Assembly (NCBI GenBank): GCA_039583875.1
Contig: CM077151.1
Coordinates: 114,842,609-114,906,608, forward strand
Direction: 5' to 3'
Origin: Platanthera guangdongensis
Taxonomy: Eukaryota; Streptophyta; Magnoliopsida; Asparagales; Orchidaceae
Length of the DNA stretch: 64,000 bases
Shown: in pieces, positions 9,647 through 20,529 of the stretch
Numbering within the stretch: position 1 is the stretch's first letter
How the letters are laid out: each line of letters begins with the position of its first letter
Program-made: the position numbers and the translations under genes
The notes under the pieces: model-generated
What the model was told of the DNA's origin: nothing
What the model saw: the letters and a program-made list of their open reading frames with translations, nothing else
Databases searched by the model: none

Positions 9647-11951
9647 TGTAACACCCCCTATCCATCGCATAGTATATAGCAGTAGGTCCGGCCGGGGCCC
9701 GACGCCATATACCACAGACAGACCGGGTGGTTACGTATGGAAACCATCCAACCAATCTCAACGTCCTACACAGAGCATTCTAGCGGAAGCAGTTTATATA
9801 AGTTGCAAACAAGAACCTAGCATTAGAGCACGAATGTCCACTAGTACAGTATTTAGGAATGTATACAAAATACCCAAAATCGGCCTTAAGGCCTTACAGA
9901 ATGTTTCACTTGGATAATACATGATTTACAAACCTCGGCACGCAGGCCGGTCATACATGAATAAAACAGAAAACATTTCCACTTGGGCCTTCGAGGGCCA
10001 GCTTCGCAAAAAGGGCTTTAGCCCGCTATTGATCGCTTGGTCCAGCTGCACCTGCAAGCAACAAACCACCGCACGGTGGCAAACAAGGCAACGGTCAGCA
10101 ATGCTGACCAAATTATAACGATCCCGCCCCCAACTCGGGGTGGCGATGCTCCTTCCCTGCGTTTCATTAGCACAAGCGAGCAATGCATAAACCATATCCA
10201 TTTCATCACAGACATTGGCTCGTACGGCCACATGTCTCGTGCACTCAGGGCACATTCTCGGTGAACCGGTCGATGTCACGTCAATTAAAGCCATTAACAT
10301 TCCAGACTCACCACCGCCACTTTAGACGGCCATACCTATGAGCAATTCGTCTTCCTGGCATTGGTCACGTAAATTTAAGCCATTGACTGCCGAAGACTCC
10401 CATCTATGCCAACGGCGAGTGCCACGTAATCTTAGGTCTCTCTAACCGAACGACATAAAGCGGGTACGCTTCCATCTAACCCGTGCTCACATCGCAACGA
10501 CAATTTAAGCCATTTGCGCGGGTCAAACTTCCACCGAGTCTCATTCTACCGCAAGACACATAACCCGGTTATGTTCGAGTTGGCTCTCAGGCCACCAAGT
10601 TGGCAAGATCTCGTATCTGCCCAGTTTTCCGGGTGCACCTTTGGGTTAGTCCCCAAGGCTCCCTGCTGCAATCTACCGCGTAGAAAACCCGAAAAACACC
10701 CAATAGCACGGAGTCTTCTCCGGCCTCATGCAATGCAACATCACCGATCCGGACTAACATGTCCGGGTAGGCTTCAACCAAAATGCCTATGTTCGTTCTC
10801 GCATACGGACTCTAAACAACGGGGACTTTACATATCTACCCGAAGGAACGCCTCCAACTCTCCGCAAACTCGCGAGAGTGGGCTTCCTATGCTAAGAAAA
10901 GGAGCGATTCATGCTCAAGATGAGGATCGTTACCCTTGCGTTCCTCTTTGGCGCCATCGAAAAGTAATTGGATAGAAATCACCGCACTTGCGTTGCCTCC
11001 GTGGATCCGGAGTCGGCTTGCGATTCGGAGCTCCGAAGCTCCTCCAATGGCGGATCTAGCTCCTCTTCCACCAATGGCTTTTCCCCTTTCTCCAAGGACT
11101 TGGAGAGATGAAAAGGTAAGAAAGAATGGATTTTTTCTAAGTCAAACCCGTGTATATCCTCTCAGGAACCATCCCCAGCCGTTGGATCTCAACCTAAGAA
11201 AACGAGCGGCTTTGATTCGGGGCTGAAATGCCCAATCTGGACCGAACACGGCCTGGCACACGCCCGTGTCCAGGGCCGTCTGCCGCATTCGCCGTCAAAA
11301 TCGAATCTTCTGAACCCGTACACGGGTATCGAACACGCCCGTGTTCGAGCTGACACGCCCGTGTTCCAGCTGACACGGCCGTGTAGCCGGCCGTGTACAC
11401 CATGATTTTCCCCCGTTTTCAACCCGAGCACTGCACGGGTTCTAGGACACGCCCGTGTCCTTACCCGTGTCACATTGACACGCCTGGACCCCAGGCCGTG
11501 TACACGGGACATTTCGTCGAGGGGAGAACGATGACTGGATGACATGGCCTTGGACACGCCCGTGTCCTAGGCCGTGTGCCTTGTCTCGACGGTCGTCGAG
11601 TGAATCTCGACGACTTCACCTGGACGATCGTCGACACGGGTCGACACGCCCTGCGACACGCCCGTGTCGCAGGCCGTGTGCCCAATCTCGACGAATCGTC
11701 GAGAATAAGTCGACGATTTCACGGCTAAGTGTCGACACGGGTCGACACGCCCTGCGACACGCCCGTGTCACAGGCCGTGTGCCCACTCTCGACGAATCGT
11801 CGAGTATAACTCGACGACTTCGCGGCTAAGTGCCGACACACGCTTGACACGCCCTGGGACACGCCCGTGTCCCAGGCCGTGTGCCTTCAGCCAGAAACCA
11901 AAACTGGCCCAAAACTTCCCCCTTTGCTCCTTTGAGTTTCGGGGCGTTACA
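9647..11951 (-). repeat. TEK-A 3' LTR (left)
   Basis: 2305 bp, TG...CA on the plus strand (TGTAACACCCCC to GGGGCGTTACA); near-identical to 16839-19143. 11240-11900 carries the dense ACACGCCCGTGT-type motif array (U3) and CGTCGA/TCGACG motifs. The copy of the first gag exon lies at about 10939-10962. Frames inside it, such as Arg/Pro-rich ones around 11540-11900, come from the motif array. Confidence 0.95.
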
Positions 11952-11966
11952 ACTCTCCCCCTCTTA
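11952..11966 (-). other. TEK-A polypurine tract
   Basis: The minus strand reads TAAGAGGGGGAGAGT directly against the 3' LTR, the position and composition of a plus-strand primer. Confidence 0.85.
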
Positions 11967-11986
11967 AAAGAATTTCGCCCACGAAA

Positions 11987-14900
11987 TTACATAAAGGAAA
12001 GATATATAAAAACAACATTTGTACCTGAGCGGAACAACTCCGGATACTCGTCAAGGTTAGTCTGCTCTCGCTCCCAGGAGAGCTCCTCACGACCGCAATT
12101 GTCCCATCGGACCTTGACCATCCTGATCTCTTTATTGCGTAGCCGCTTGACCTCCGAGTCCTCAATCCGCACGGGCTTGACCTTTGTCGTTAGCCCACTT
12201 TCCACCGGCACTTGATCGACCGCGATCACTTGCGTAGGCTCTTGCACCGCCTTCCGAAGCACCGAAATGTGGAATACATCGTGTAAACCACTTAGCTCCA
12301 CTGAAAGCTTCAACATATAGGCCGCTTCTCCAACTCGCTCCAGAACCTCGAACGGTCCAAGGTACCTCGGGCTTAGCTTTTTCAATCGTCGCACCCGCGA
12401 GACACCCTTGAACGGCTTGATCTTTAAGTATACATTATCGCCCACAGCGAACTCCACGTTCCTGTGCTTGGCATTATAGTACTTTGCTTGCCGGTCCTGA
12501 GCGATGAGCAACCTCTCCCGAATGGTTCTCACCAAAGAAGTAGCACCCTCTACTTCCAATCGCTTATACAACTTTGACTCACCCGTTTCTATCCAGGACA
12601 ACGGCGTGCGACATCTTCTACCATATAGGGCCTCGAAGGGCGCCATCTGAATACTTGCTTGGTAGCTGTTGTTGTATGCGAACTCCACCAAATAAAGGTG
12701 GTCTTCCCATTGCTTTCCGAAATCCAAGACACACATGTGAAGCATGTCTTCCATGGTTCTATTGACCCTCTCGGTCTGCCCATCCGTTTGCGGATGGAAG
12801 GCTGTGCTAAACTTCAGCTTTGTTCCCAACATTTGCTGCACCAGCCTCCAATCATTGGACGTGAACCGCCCATCTCGGTCACTCACGATGCTGCGGGGCA
12901 CACCATGAAGCCGTACTATGTTATCCACATATAGCTTTGCCAGCTTCTCCACCGGATCATCCTTCCTATGCAGAATAAAATTCGACACCTTCGTTAATCG
13001 ATCCACGACCACCCAATTGGCGTCGTTCCCCTTTTGCGACCTTGGCAAACCGTGCACAAAGTCCATAGAGATGTCGTCAAATTTCCACTCCGGAATAGGC
13101 AAGGACTTAAGAAATCCTCCCGGCTTTTGGCACTCTGCCTTTACCAAGGCGCAGGTTTGGCACTTCGCTACGTATAGCGCCACATCCTTTTTCAAACCCG
13201 GCCACCAAAATAGCTTCTTGACGTCGCGGTACATCTTCGTGCTCCCCGGGTGAATCGAGTACTTGGTATGGTGTGCCTCGTACAACAACTCCACCCGTAA
13301 ATTGCCCACACAAGGGACGCACAGACGACCGTCTTTCCAAAGCAATCCGTCCTCCACGACGAATTGGGAATTTGACCCATCCAGAGCCTCTATCATGAAC
13401 TACTTCATATGAGCATCCATATCCAAAGCCTGCCGAATACGATCAGCCAGGTCATATTGGACTTCAGTCCAATTCAGCACTGCTTCAGCACTAGATTGTC
13501 TGTCCACACAAACAATCTCCAACGCCTCCAGCTCATGCACCAACCGCTCATCATGCACTGATAGCCAATTAGCTTGAGCTGGGGCTCAGCGACTCAACGC
13601 GTCCGCAACCGCATTCCCTTTGCCAGGCACGTAGTGGATCTTGAATGTATAGTCCCCCAGGAACTCCATCCATCTACGCTGTCGCATATTCAGATCCTTC
13701 TGATCTATCAGGTACTTTAGGCTCTTGTGATCGGTGTAGATATCAATCTTCACACCGTACAAATAGTGTCTCCACAGCTTCAAGGCAAAAATCACGGCCG
13801 CTAACTCCAAGTCATGGACCGGATAATTCCTCTCGTGCACTTTTAGCTGTCTCGAGCCATAAGCTATCACGCTTCTGTGCTGCAGTAGCATGCAACCCAA
13901 ACCGCTGCCCGAAGCATCGCTATATATCTCATAGCCTTCGGTCCCAACCGGCGAACTCAGCACAGGCGCCGTGGTCAACCGACACTTCAGTTCCTCAAAA
14001 GCTCGCACGCATTCCGGCGTCCAAACGAACTTATGCTCCTTCCTCGTCAAAGTAGTGAGAGGTAGCGCTATCCGCGAGAAGTTCTCTACGAAGCGCCTAT
14101 AATAACCGGCAAGCCCCAAAAAGCTCCGGACTTCTGCTACCGTAGCAAGCTCAGGCCACTCCCGTATCGCAACAATCTTCGCCGGATCCACCGCAATACC
14201 CTCTCCACTCACTATATGCCCGAGGAACGCCACTGAGGATAGCCAAAACTCACACTTCGAGAACTTGGCATACAACTGATTTCTCCTTAGCGTCTCCAAC
14301 ACCAAATGAAGATGCTTGAAGTGATCTTCCTCACTTTGCGAGTACACCAAAATATCGTCGATGAAGACGATCACGAAATGGTCCAAGTACTCCCTGAACG
14401 TCCTGTTCATCAAATCCATGAATACTGACGGCGCATTTGTCAGCCCAAACGGCATGACCGTAAACTCATAATGCCCGTATCTCGTACTAAATGTTGTCTT
14501 CGGGATATCACTCTGCCTTATCCGCAGCTGATAGTACCTAGACTTGAGATCTAACTTCGAGTACACCGTCGACCCGACTAACTGATCAAAGAGATCATCA
14601 ATCCGGGGGATCGGGTACTTGTTCTTCTCAGTCAGCTTGTTTAGCTCCCGATAATCAATACACAACCTCAAGCTTCCGTCCTTCTTCTTAACAAAGAGGA
14701 CCGGTGCGCTCCAAGGCGAAGAACTCGGGCGCACATACCCTTGCTCCAACAACTCTTGCAGTTGAACTTTAAGCTCCGCCATTTCCTTAGGCGCTAGCCG
14801 ATACGGAGATCGTGACACAGGCTTTGCACCTGGCACTAGCTCGATCGTAAAATCTATCTCCCGTTGAGGCGGGGCTCCAGGAAGATCTGCGGGGAACACA

Positions 14901-15393
14901 TTAGGGTATTCCGATACCACTGAAATACAATCCAAAGCTGGCTTCGGCTTTGCAACCTCCACTAGTGTAAAGAACAGTTCTGCTCCGGCACGAACCGCCT
15001 TCACCACCTGAAGAGCAGACATCAACGTCTTGCTCGACCCCTTTAAGCCCGTAAAAGTCGTCTCACGACTTGCTCCCAGCTTGACTTCCTTGCTACCGCA
15101 ATCTATATGGGCCTGCTGCTCCGAGAGCCAGTCCATGCCAAATATGACGTCGAACTCCACTAACGGAAGTAAAGACGCCCGCAGGTCGAACTCCTGCTCC
15201 CCAATACGAATCTTAACATCGCAGATCCTAACCGCACGCATCGAACACCCATTGGGCAACAACACATCCAACTTATCCTTCGCCATCGAAGAAGGGACTC
15301 CGATGCGTGATATAAATCCTTCGGACAAGAAGGAGTGTGAAGCTCCCGTATCGAAGAGTGCTCGTGCCGGATTTTCGCAAATCAATACAAATC
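11987..15393 (-). pseudogene. TEK-A pol: protease, RT, RNase H, integrase, chromodomain (two nonsense codons)
   Basis: Taken from the proposed intron-2 acceptor (15395-15394). Protease [12 protein letters not shown] near 15350; RT with [33 protein letters not shown] and catalytic FIDDILVYS near 14350; RNase [14 protein letters not shown] near 13930, TDHKSLKYL and ADALSR; integrase zinc region [11 protein letters not shown]...CQTC, core [16 protein letters not shown] and the E of [13 protein letters not shown]-like RYLGPFEVLERVG; chromodomain [16 protein letters not shown] near 12090. Nonsense codons: TGA at 13586-13588 (Lys in TEK-B) and TAG at 13400-13402 (Gln in TEK-B). Both lie in the RNase H to integrase linker, so the enzyme domains are intact. 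Confidence 0.92.
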
Positions 15394-15470
15394 CTAAACA
15401 AGTAGTGGTAAGGTAACATGTGCATAACAAGCATATAAAGGAAATTGACTTGCTATAAATTAAACCGTAC
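15394..15470 (-). other. Proposed intron 2 of TEK-A, between gag and protease (77 nt)
   Basis: Coding strand: ACAG|GTACGG donor and TTGTTTAG|GATTT acceptor, U-rich between. Joining ACAG to GATTT keeps the frame (phase 1) and links the gag end directly to the protease. Unspliced, the frame reads two more codons after the split glycine and stops at TAA. The equivalent TEK-B interval has the same length, 77 nt, and the same phase. Confidence 0.7.
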
Positions 15471-16614
15471 CTGTCATCACGTCAGCTTGTTTAATGGCCT
15501 CCTGTTGGCCAAGATTGTAGACCCTTGGTTGGGCCGGAGCATAATGGGATGCGGTCGACTCCACCGCCTTACCCTTTTCTTCATAAGTGGCTCCCGGCCT
15601 CCTCTCGGACTTAGGACGTCCGCTCCAACAATCACGGGCGAAATGCCCCGTCTTTCCACATGTAAAGCACGCACCCGGGGTCCGACCCGTAGTCGCCCCA
15701 GAAGCGCCAGAAGGAGCTGGACCCGAAGTCCTATGCTTCTTGAAAGCCCTCCGATAGCCGGACTTTGAAGTAGTCGGCACTCTGAACTCAGATTTCTTTT
15801 CACTCAAGCTTTTCTTCGCTTGCACGCTCTTCATGTCCTTCTCCAAGCACCGGGCAGTATTGACCAAGGTTAAGAAACCCTGCGTCATTGGCCCCGACAG
15901 TAATAGTCTCAGCTCATCCCTCAAGCCTTCATAAAAACGATTAGTCTTGCGCTCCTCATCCATGATGGTGGAGCTAGCATAACGACTCAACCGCGTAAAC
16001 TCATGGAGATATTCATCCACGCTCCTCTCACCCTGCACCAACTTCAGGAACTCATTCTCCATTGAAATCCTCTGAGTAGAAGAGAGGTATCTTGCTAAGA
16101 ACAATCCCGAGAACTCTTCCATCAGAACGTCTATCAGTTGTCTACCTCTCAAATGATGCAGCTCCAAACCTTCCCACCACATCCTCACTTCACCGTCCAG
16201 CAGGAACGTAGCGATGGTGGTCATTTGCCACTCCTCCGTCTCCATCGCCGTCATGACTCTCTTCACCCTAGAGAGCCAGTCTTCAGCCTGAGATGGGGTT
16301 CCCAACCCCGAGAATAACGGAGGGTTAAAGCTCATTACATGCTTCAACTGCCTCTCAGTTGCCCTCCTTGGCACTATCGGTTCCGCAACCACTTGCTCCA
16401 CCCTCCTCGGCTCAGCCTCTTGCAGAGGTTCTTGCTCCATCGCAGGAGCGGGCTGCTGCGCTTGCCTCCCAGGCTGCGCATTTATCACGACCAACACCGC
16501 TTCAGCCACCAATCTTATATTTTCAGCCGACAGAGGTGTTGCGGGAGCAACATCCGGTGCACTACTTGCCTCAGAAACTCGGCGTTCTGACGGCCCAACA
16601 CCACTTCGGGTCAC
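15460..16614 (-). CDS. TEK-A gag (second exon and unspliced stop)
   Basis: Capsid-type Retrotrans_gag domain (about 16300-15850) with [32 protein letters not shown] and [16 protein letters not shown], then a basic region and the CCHC knuckle [15 protein letters not shown] near 15665. The frame opens at 16614 with GTG directly after CTATAG, and the preceding in-frame codon is TAG. The first in-frame ATG is about 58 codons in. Similarity to TEK-B starts within a few codons of this point, so I infer that the start codon comes from the LTR exon at 18126-18149. Ends with TAA at 15460-15462 when intron 2 is retained. Confidence 0.88.
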   Translation of the reverse strand: MTRSGVGPSERRVSEASSAPDVAPATPLSAENIRLVAEAVLVVINAQPGRQAQQPAPAMEQEPLQEAEPRRVEQVVAEPIVPRRATERQLKHVMSFNPPLFSGLGTPSQAEDWLSRVKRVMTAMETEEWQMTTIATFLLDGEVRMWWEGLELHHLRGRQLIDVLMEEFSGLFLARYLSSTQRISMENEFLKLVQGERSVDEYLHEFTRLSRYASSTIMDEERKTNRFYEGLRDELRLLLSGPMTQGFLTLVNTARCLEKDMKSVQAKKSLSEKKSEFRVPTTSKSGYRRAFKKHRTSGPAPSGASGATTGRTPGACFTCGKTGHFARDCWSGRPKSERRPGATYEEKGKAVESTASHYAPAQPRVYNLGQQEAIKQADVMTGTV

Positions 16615-18125
16615 CTATAGTGGTACAAAACACTGTTAAGAGACCAAATAAATTGCAAACAGCAATTATAGGAACACGCAGGTTCCTCAAACACGAGTAT
16701 TTTCATTCCTAAGTGGACATTCATGGGTTCTTTTACTGTTATAACGATGACGCACACAATGTGCTCACCACCCCTTAAAAAGAATTCGGCCACGAATTCA
16801 GTTTAAGCCCGACCAAAACCAGTATTCTGATACCAAATTGTAACACCCCCTATCCGTCGCATAGTATATAGCAGTAGGTCCGGCCGGGGCCCGACGCCAT
16901 ATACCACAGACAGACCGGGTGGTTACGTATGGAAACCATCCAACCAATCTCAACGTCCTACATAGAGCATTCTAGCGGAAGCAGTTTATATAAGTTGCAA
17001 ACAAGAACCCAGCATTAGAGCACGAATGTCCACTAGAACAGTATTTAGGAATGTATACAAAATACCCAAAATCGGCCTTAAGGCCTTACAGAATGTTTCA
17101 CTTGGATAATACATGATTTACAAACCTCGGCACGCAGGCCGGTCATACATGAATAAAACAGAAAACATTTCCACTTGGGCCTTCGAGGGCCAGCTTCGCA
17201 AAAAGGGCTTTAGCCCGCTATTGACCGCTTGGTCCAGCTGCACCTGCAAGCAACAAACCACCGCACGGTGGCAAACAAGGCAACGGTCAGCAATGCTGAC
17301 CAAATTATAACTATCCCGCCCCCAACTCGGGGCGGCGATGCTCCTTCCCTGCGTTTCATTAGCACAAGCGAGCAATGCATAAACCATATCCATTTCATCA
17401 CAGATGTTGGCTCGTACGGCCACACGTCCCGTGCACTCAGGGCACATTCTCGGTGAACCGGTCGATGTCACGTCAATTAAAGCCATTAACATTCCGGACT
17501 CACCACCGCCACTTTAGACGGCCATACCTATGAGCAATTCGTCTTCCTGGCATTGGTCACGTCAATTTAAGCCATTGACCGCCGAAGACTCCCATCTATG
17601 CCAACGGCGAGTGCCACGTAACCTTAGGTCTCTCTAACCGAACGACATAAAGCGGGTACGGTTCCATCTAACCCGTGCTCACATCGCAACGACAATTTAA
17701 GCCATTTGCGCGGGTCAAACTTCCACCGAGTCCCATTCTACCGCAAGACACATAACCCGGTTATGTTCGAGTTGGCTCTCAGGCCACCAAGTTGGCAAGA
17801 TCTCGTATCCGCCCAGTTTTCCGGGTGCACCTTTGGGTTAGTCCCCAAGGCTCCCTGCTGCAATCTACCGCGTAGAAAACCCGAAAAACACCCAATAGCA
17901 CGGAGCATTCTCCGGCCTCATGCAATGCAACATCATCGATCCGGACTAACATGTCCGGGTAGGCTTCAACCAAAATGCCTACGTCCGTTCTCGCATACGG
18001 ACTCTAAACAACGGGGACTTTACATATCTACCCGAAGGAACGCCTCCAACTCTCCGCAAACTCGCGAGAGCGGGCTTCCTATGCTAAGAAAAGGAGCGAT
18101 TCATGCTCAAGATGAGGATCGTTAC
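16615..18125 (-). other. Proposed intron 1 of TEK-A (LTR exon to gag, 1511 nt)
   Basis: Donor AAGG|GTAACG, acceptor ACTATAG|GTG on the minus strand. It spans the rest of the LTR and the primer-binding site. The exon join is phase 0 and in frame with gag. TEK-B shows the same donor hexamer, the TATAG acceptor and the same frame. Confidence 0.65.
16826..16835 (-). other. TEK-A primer-binding site (initiator tRNA-Met)
   Basis: The minus strand reads TGGTATCAGA three bases inside the 5' LTR, matching the first ten bases of the usual initiator-Met complement TGGTATCAGAGC. It lies within proposed intron 1. Confidence 0.85.
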
Positions 18126-19143
18126 CCTTGCGTTCCTCTTTGGCGCCATAAAAAAGTAATCGGATAGAAATCACCGCACTTGCGTTGCCTCCGTGGATCC
18201 GGAGTCGGCTTGCGATTCGGAGCTCCGAAGCTCCTCCAATGGCGGATCTAGCTCCTCTTCCTCCAATGGCTTTTCCCCTTTCTCCAAGGACTTGGAGAGA
18301 TGAAAAGGTAAGAAAGAATCGATTTTTTCTAAGTCAAACCCGTGTATATCCTCTCAGGAACCATCCCCAGCCATTGGATCTCAACCTAAGAAAACGAGCG
18401 GCTTTGATTCGGGGCTGAAATGCCCAATCTGGACCGAACACGGCCTGGCACACGCCCGTGTCCAGGGCCGTGTGCCGCATTCGCCGTCAAAATCGAATCT
18501 TCTGAACCCGCACACGGGTATCGAACACGCCCATGTTCGAGCTGACACGCCCGTGTTCCAGCTGACACGGCCGTGTGGCCGGCCGTGTACACCATGATTT
18601 TCCCCCGTTTTCAACCCGAGCACTGCACGGGTTCTAGGACATGCCCGTGTCCTTACCCGTGTCACATTGACACGCCTGGACCCCAGGCCGTGTACACGGG
18701 ACATTTCGTCGAGGGGAGAACGACGACTGGATGACACGGCCTTGGACACGCCCGTGTCCTAGGCCGTGTGCCTTGTCTCGACGATCATCGAGTGAATCTC
18801 GACGACTTCACCTGGACGATCGTCGACACGGGTCGACACGCCCTGCGACACGCCCGTGTCGCAGGCCGTGTGCCCAATCTCGACGAATCGTCGAGAATAA
18901 CTCGACGATTTCACGGCTAAGTGTCGACACGGGTCGACACGCCCTGCGACACGCCCGTGTCGCAGGCCGTGTGCCCACTCTCGATGAATCGTCGAGTATA
19001 ACTCGACGACTTCGCGGCTAAGTGCCGACACACGCTTGACACGCCCTGGGACACGCCCGTGTCCCAGGCCGTGTGCCTTCAGCCAGAAACCAAAACTGGC
19101 CCAAAACGTCCCCCTTTGCTCCTTTGAGTTTCGGGGCGTTACA
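16839..19143 (-). repeat. TEK-A 5' LTR (right)
   Basis: 2305 bp, the same length as the left LTR. The promoter half (U3) is at the right end, with the ACACGGGCGTGT-type motif array at about 18440-19080 and a conserved GATCCAATGGC (CCAAT box) near 18373. No clear TATA box. The proposed first gag exon is at 18126-18149. Confidence 0.95.
18126..18149 (-). CDS. Proposed first coding exon of TEK-A gag, inside the 5' LTR
   Basis: 24 nt, eight codons: ATG GCG CCA AAG AGG AAC GCA AGG (MAPKRNAR), then GTAACG. A basic, Pro-containing N-terminus is usual for chromovirus gag. The TEK-B counterpart has the same length and nearly the same peptide although the surrounding LTR sequence is well diverged, which suggests selection on coding sequence and donor. 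Confidence 0.65.
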
Positions 19144-19148
19144 GCCGG
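19144..19148. other. Target-site duplication of TEK-A, right copy (GCCGG)
   Basis: Follows the CA end of the right LTR; matches 9642-9646. Confidence 0.95.
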
Positions 19149-19356
19149 CCAGGATCGTCCTCGCCCAAAGAGGGGGTGGCCACGATCTGGGCTGCCGGAG
19201 TCGGGCACTCGGCCCGTGCGTCGAGTGCGAACTTGACGAGGCCCAGCACCTCGTTCCTGAAGTCCTCCAACATCCCCACCGTTGCGAGAGGCGGGGGGGG
19301 GGGGGGGGGGGGGGGGGCGGTGAGTCCTGCCTGTCAGATCCTTGTCCTCCCGTCAT
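19149..19356 (-). pseudogene. TAT-1 gag, N-terminal portion (right of the TEK-A insertion)
   Basis: ATG at 19356-19354 (MTGGQGSDRQDS) shortly downstream of the LTR and primer region, then a C run, then a coding-like frame with ATVGMLEDFRNEVLGLVKFALD and ATPSLGEDD running to the insertion point. The 25-G run at 19293-19317 leaves the two halves out of frame as assembled. Together with 8832-9641 this is the interrupted gag. Confidence 0.55.
19293..19317. repeat. Poly-G tract (25 G) in TAT-1 gag
   Basis: Longest homopolymer of the window, inside coding sequence; C on the coding strand, encoding a Pro run. Confidence 0.85.
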
Positions 19357-19392
19357 TGAGCTCGCCGAAGCTTTTCTGCACTGACCACTCTC

Positions 19393-19411
19393 CACGCTCA
19401 CCGCACCAAAA
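19393..19411 (-). other. Probable TAT-1 primer-binding region
   Basis: The minus strand directly after the LTR end CAACA reads TTTTGGTGCGGTGAGCGTG. The TTTGG(C/T)GC start resembles Tat primer sites, but I cannot assign the tRNA. Confidence 0.5.
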
Positions 19412-20294
19412 TGTTGAAACCGGAATCCGGCCTCTTGTGTAGTTTGACCCTTGGGGAAGGGGTGGTCTCACGCCTACTTTGCTCCTGCAAGAAAAACAAC
19501 GAAGAAGGCAAGAAGAAACATACCCAAGGGCTCGGCAGGGGGGTCCCACCACAAACCCGGAAGATCTCTGAGCGCTTCCCCTCCTTAGCCAGAAGCCGAG
19601 CTAAGGTACCCTCAGAAGGCACTTGAAAATGGGAGTAGGGAGGCACTCAAAGCGTGCCCTCTGAGGTACCCCTTGGGTATTATTTATAGTTTTTTGGAAT
19701 CTGAACTGCCAATAACCATAAGAACTGACCTGAAAATACCATAAAGCCCTGGGTTGGGTATGCCAACATCCAAACTCCGCTGTCCTGAGCAGCTATGCGC
19801 AGTCCAACCTAGTCTGCCAACAGCGTGGCTCCACTGTTTGGAGAAGCTATTCGCACCCATGGGGAGTCAGCTCGCCTCCAATTCCCATCCGCGGGAGGCA
19901 GGTGCGACCTGGCTCCAGCGGCCTGTCTATCCTTCCTGGGCGAACGCGAGCCGGGCCGCGGGAACCCGCCAGTCCTCTGCCAAGGCGGACCGGCGACCAG
20001 GTCGCGTGTAGGGGCGACTGGTAGCGATCGCGACCCTCCGATCGGCTCGCAGGTCGCAGGTCGCCGAGCCCCTCCGCGAGTACCGGCTCGACGATTGGCG
20101 CCCCCTGCTCTGGCCGACGATTCTCCGAGCGAGCGGGAGGGGTGGGGAGTCGTCTCGCCCGGCTCGCTCGCTCGAACTAGGCGGGAGCGGACCAGCCCTT
20201 TGCCGCATGCATGCTTGTTGCATGGGTGCGGACCGCGGGGCCGGTTCGCTCGATCATCCTCGTGGGCCCCGCTCGGCGAACACGGGGTTGTACA
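19412..20294 (-). repeat. TAT-1 5' LTR
   Basis: Left boundary TGTTGAAACCGG next to the primer region; the right boundary is taken at TTGTACA (20294), where base composition drops sharply to AT-rich, so the right end is uncertain by a few bases. About 883 bp. The second LTR copy is not in the window, so identity cannot be checked. Contains a TATA box in the correct orientation. Confidence 0.65.
19681..19688 (-). promoter_or_regulatory. TATA box of the TAT-1 LTR
   Basis: TATAAATA on the minus strand, 270 bp from the LTR/primer boundary, giving an R-U5 length typical of LTRs. Confidence 0.65.
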
Positions 20295-20529
20295 CCATTG
20301 AACTAATCAACCCTGAGAAGGGAGATTTTAAAGTAAACGAGCACTGATTAAACATTATTATGGAGAGTTTCCTCAAGATTTCACTCGCCAAGAATCATGC
20401 CTCCGACTAGACATTGATTAAATGTAATTCAATTAATTTTCTACGTTTTTATTCTTTGGTAAAGTTTTTGTTAAATTTTAGTATAAAAACATTATAAAAT
20501 AACTTAGGACGTAATTCCATTTCAGAGGG

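Larger units (their letters stand above)
9647..19143 (-). mobile_element. TEK-A: complete Tekay-type chromovirus
   Basis: 9497 bp, minus strand, flanked by GCCGG. Both LTRs are 2305 bp. The internal region has gag, protease, reverse transcriptase, RNase H and integrase with a C-terminal chromodomain, which defines chromoviruses; LTR size and domain sequences fit Tekay/Del. On the coding strand the LTR runs from TGTAACGCCCCGAA to GGGGGTGTTACA, termini shared with TEK-B. It sits inside TAT-1 gag and is therefore younger. About eleven mismatches are visible between the two LTRs over their first 600 bases. Two nonsense codons in pol disable this copy, but its domains are otherwise complete. Confidence 0.95.
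1..20294 (-). mobile_element. TAT-1: Tat-lineage Ty3/gypsy retrotransposon, 3' LTR outside window, interrupted by TEK-A
   Basis: Minus-strand element read right to left: LTR (about 19412-20294), primer-site region, gag, protease, reverse transcriptase, RNase H, a second RNase H, integrase, tandem-repeat 3' region, and an oppositely oriented extra gene. Two RNase H domains in series, a gag finger of the form CDFHxxxGHxxxxC and an antisense gene beyond integrase are known traits of the plant Tat lineage. The region is GC-rich against its AT-rich surroundings. Gag is split by TEK-A at 9647-19143 (target duplication GCCGG). All coding parts carry stops or frameshifts, so this copy is not autonomous. 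The left boundary is not visible. Confidence 0.8.

Noticed and set aside
9921..10975. Frames in the TEK-A LTRs (also 17113-18167) conserved between both LTR copies
   Set aside because: Identity reflects LTR duplication, not coding constraint; codon pattern and families are not recognisable.
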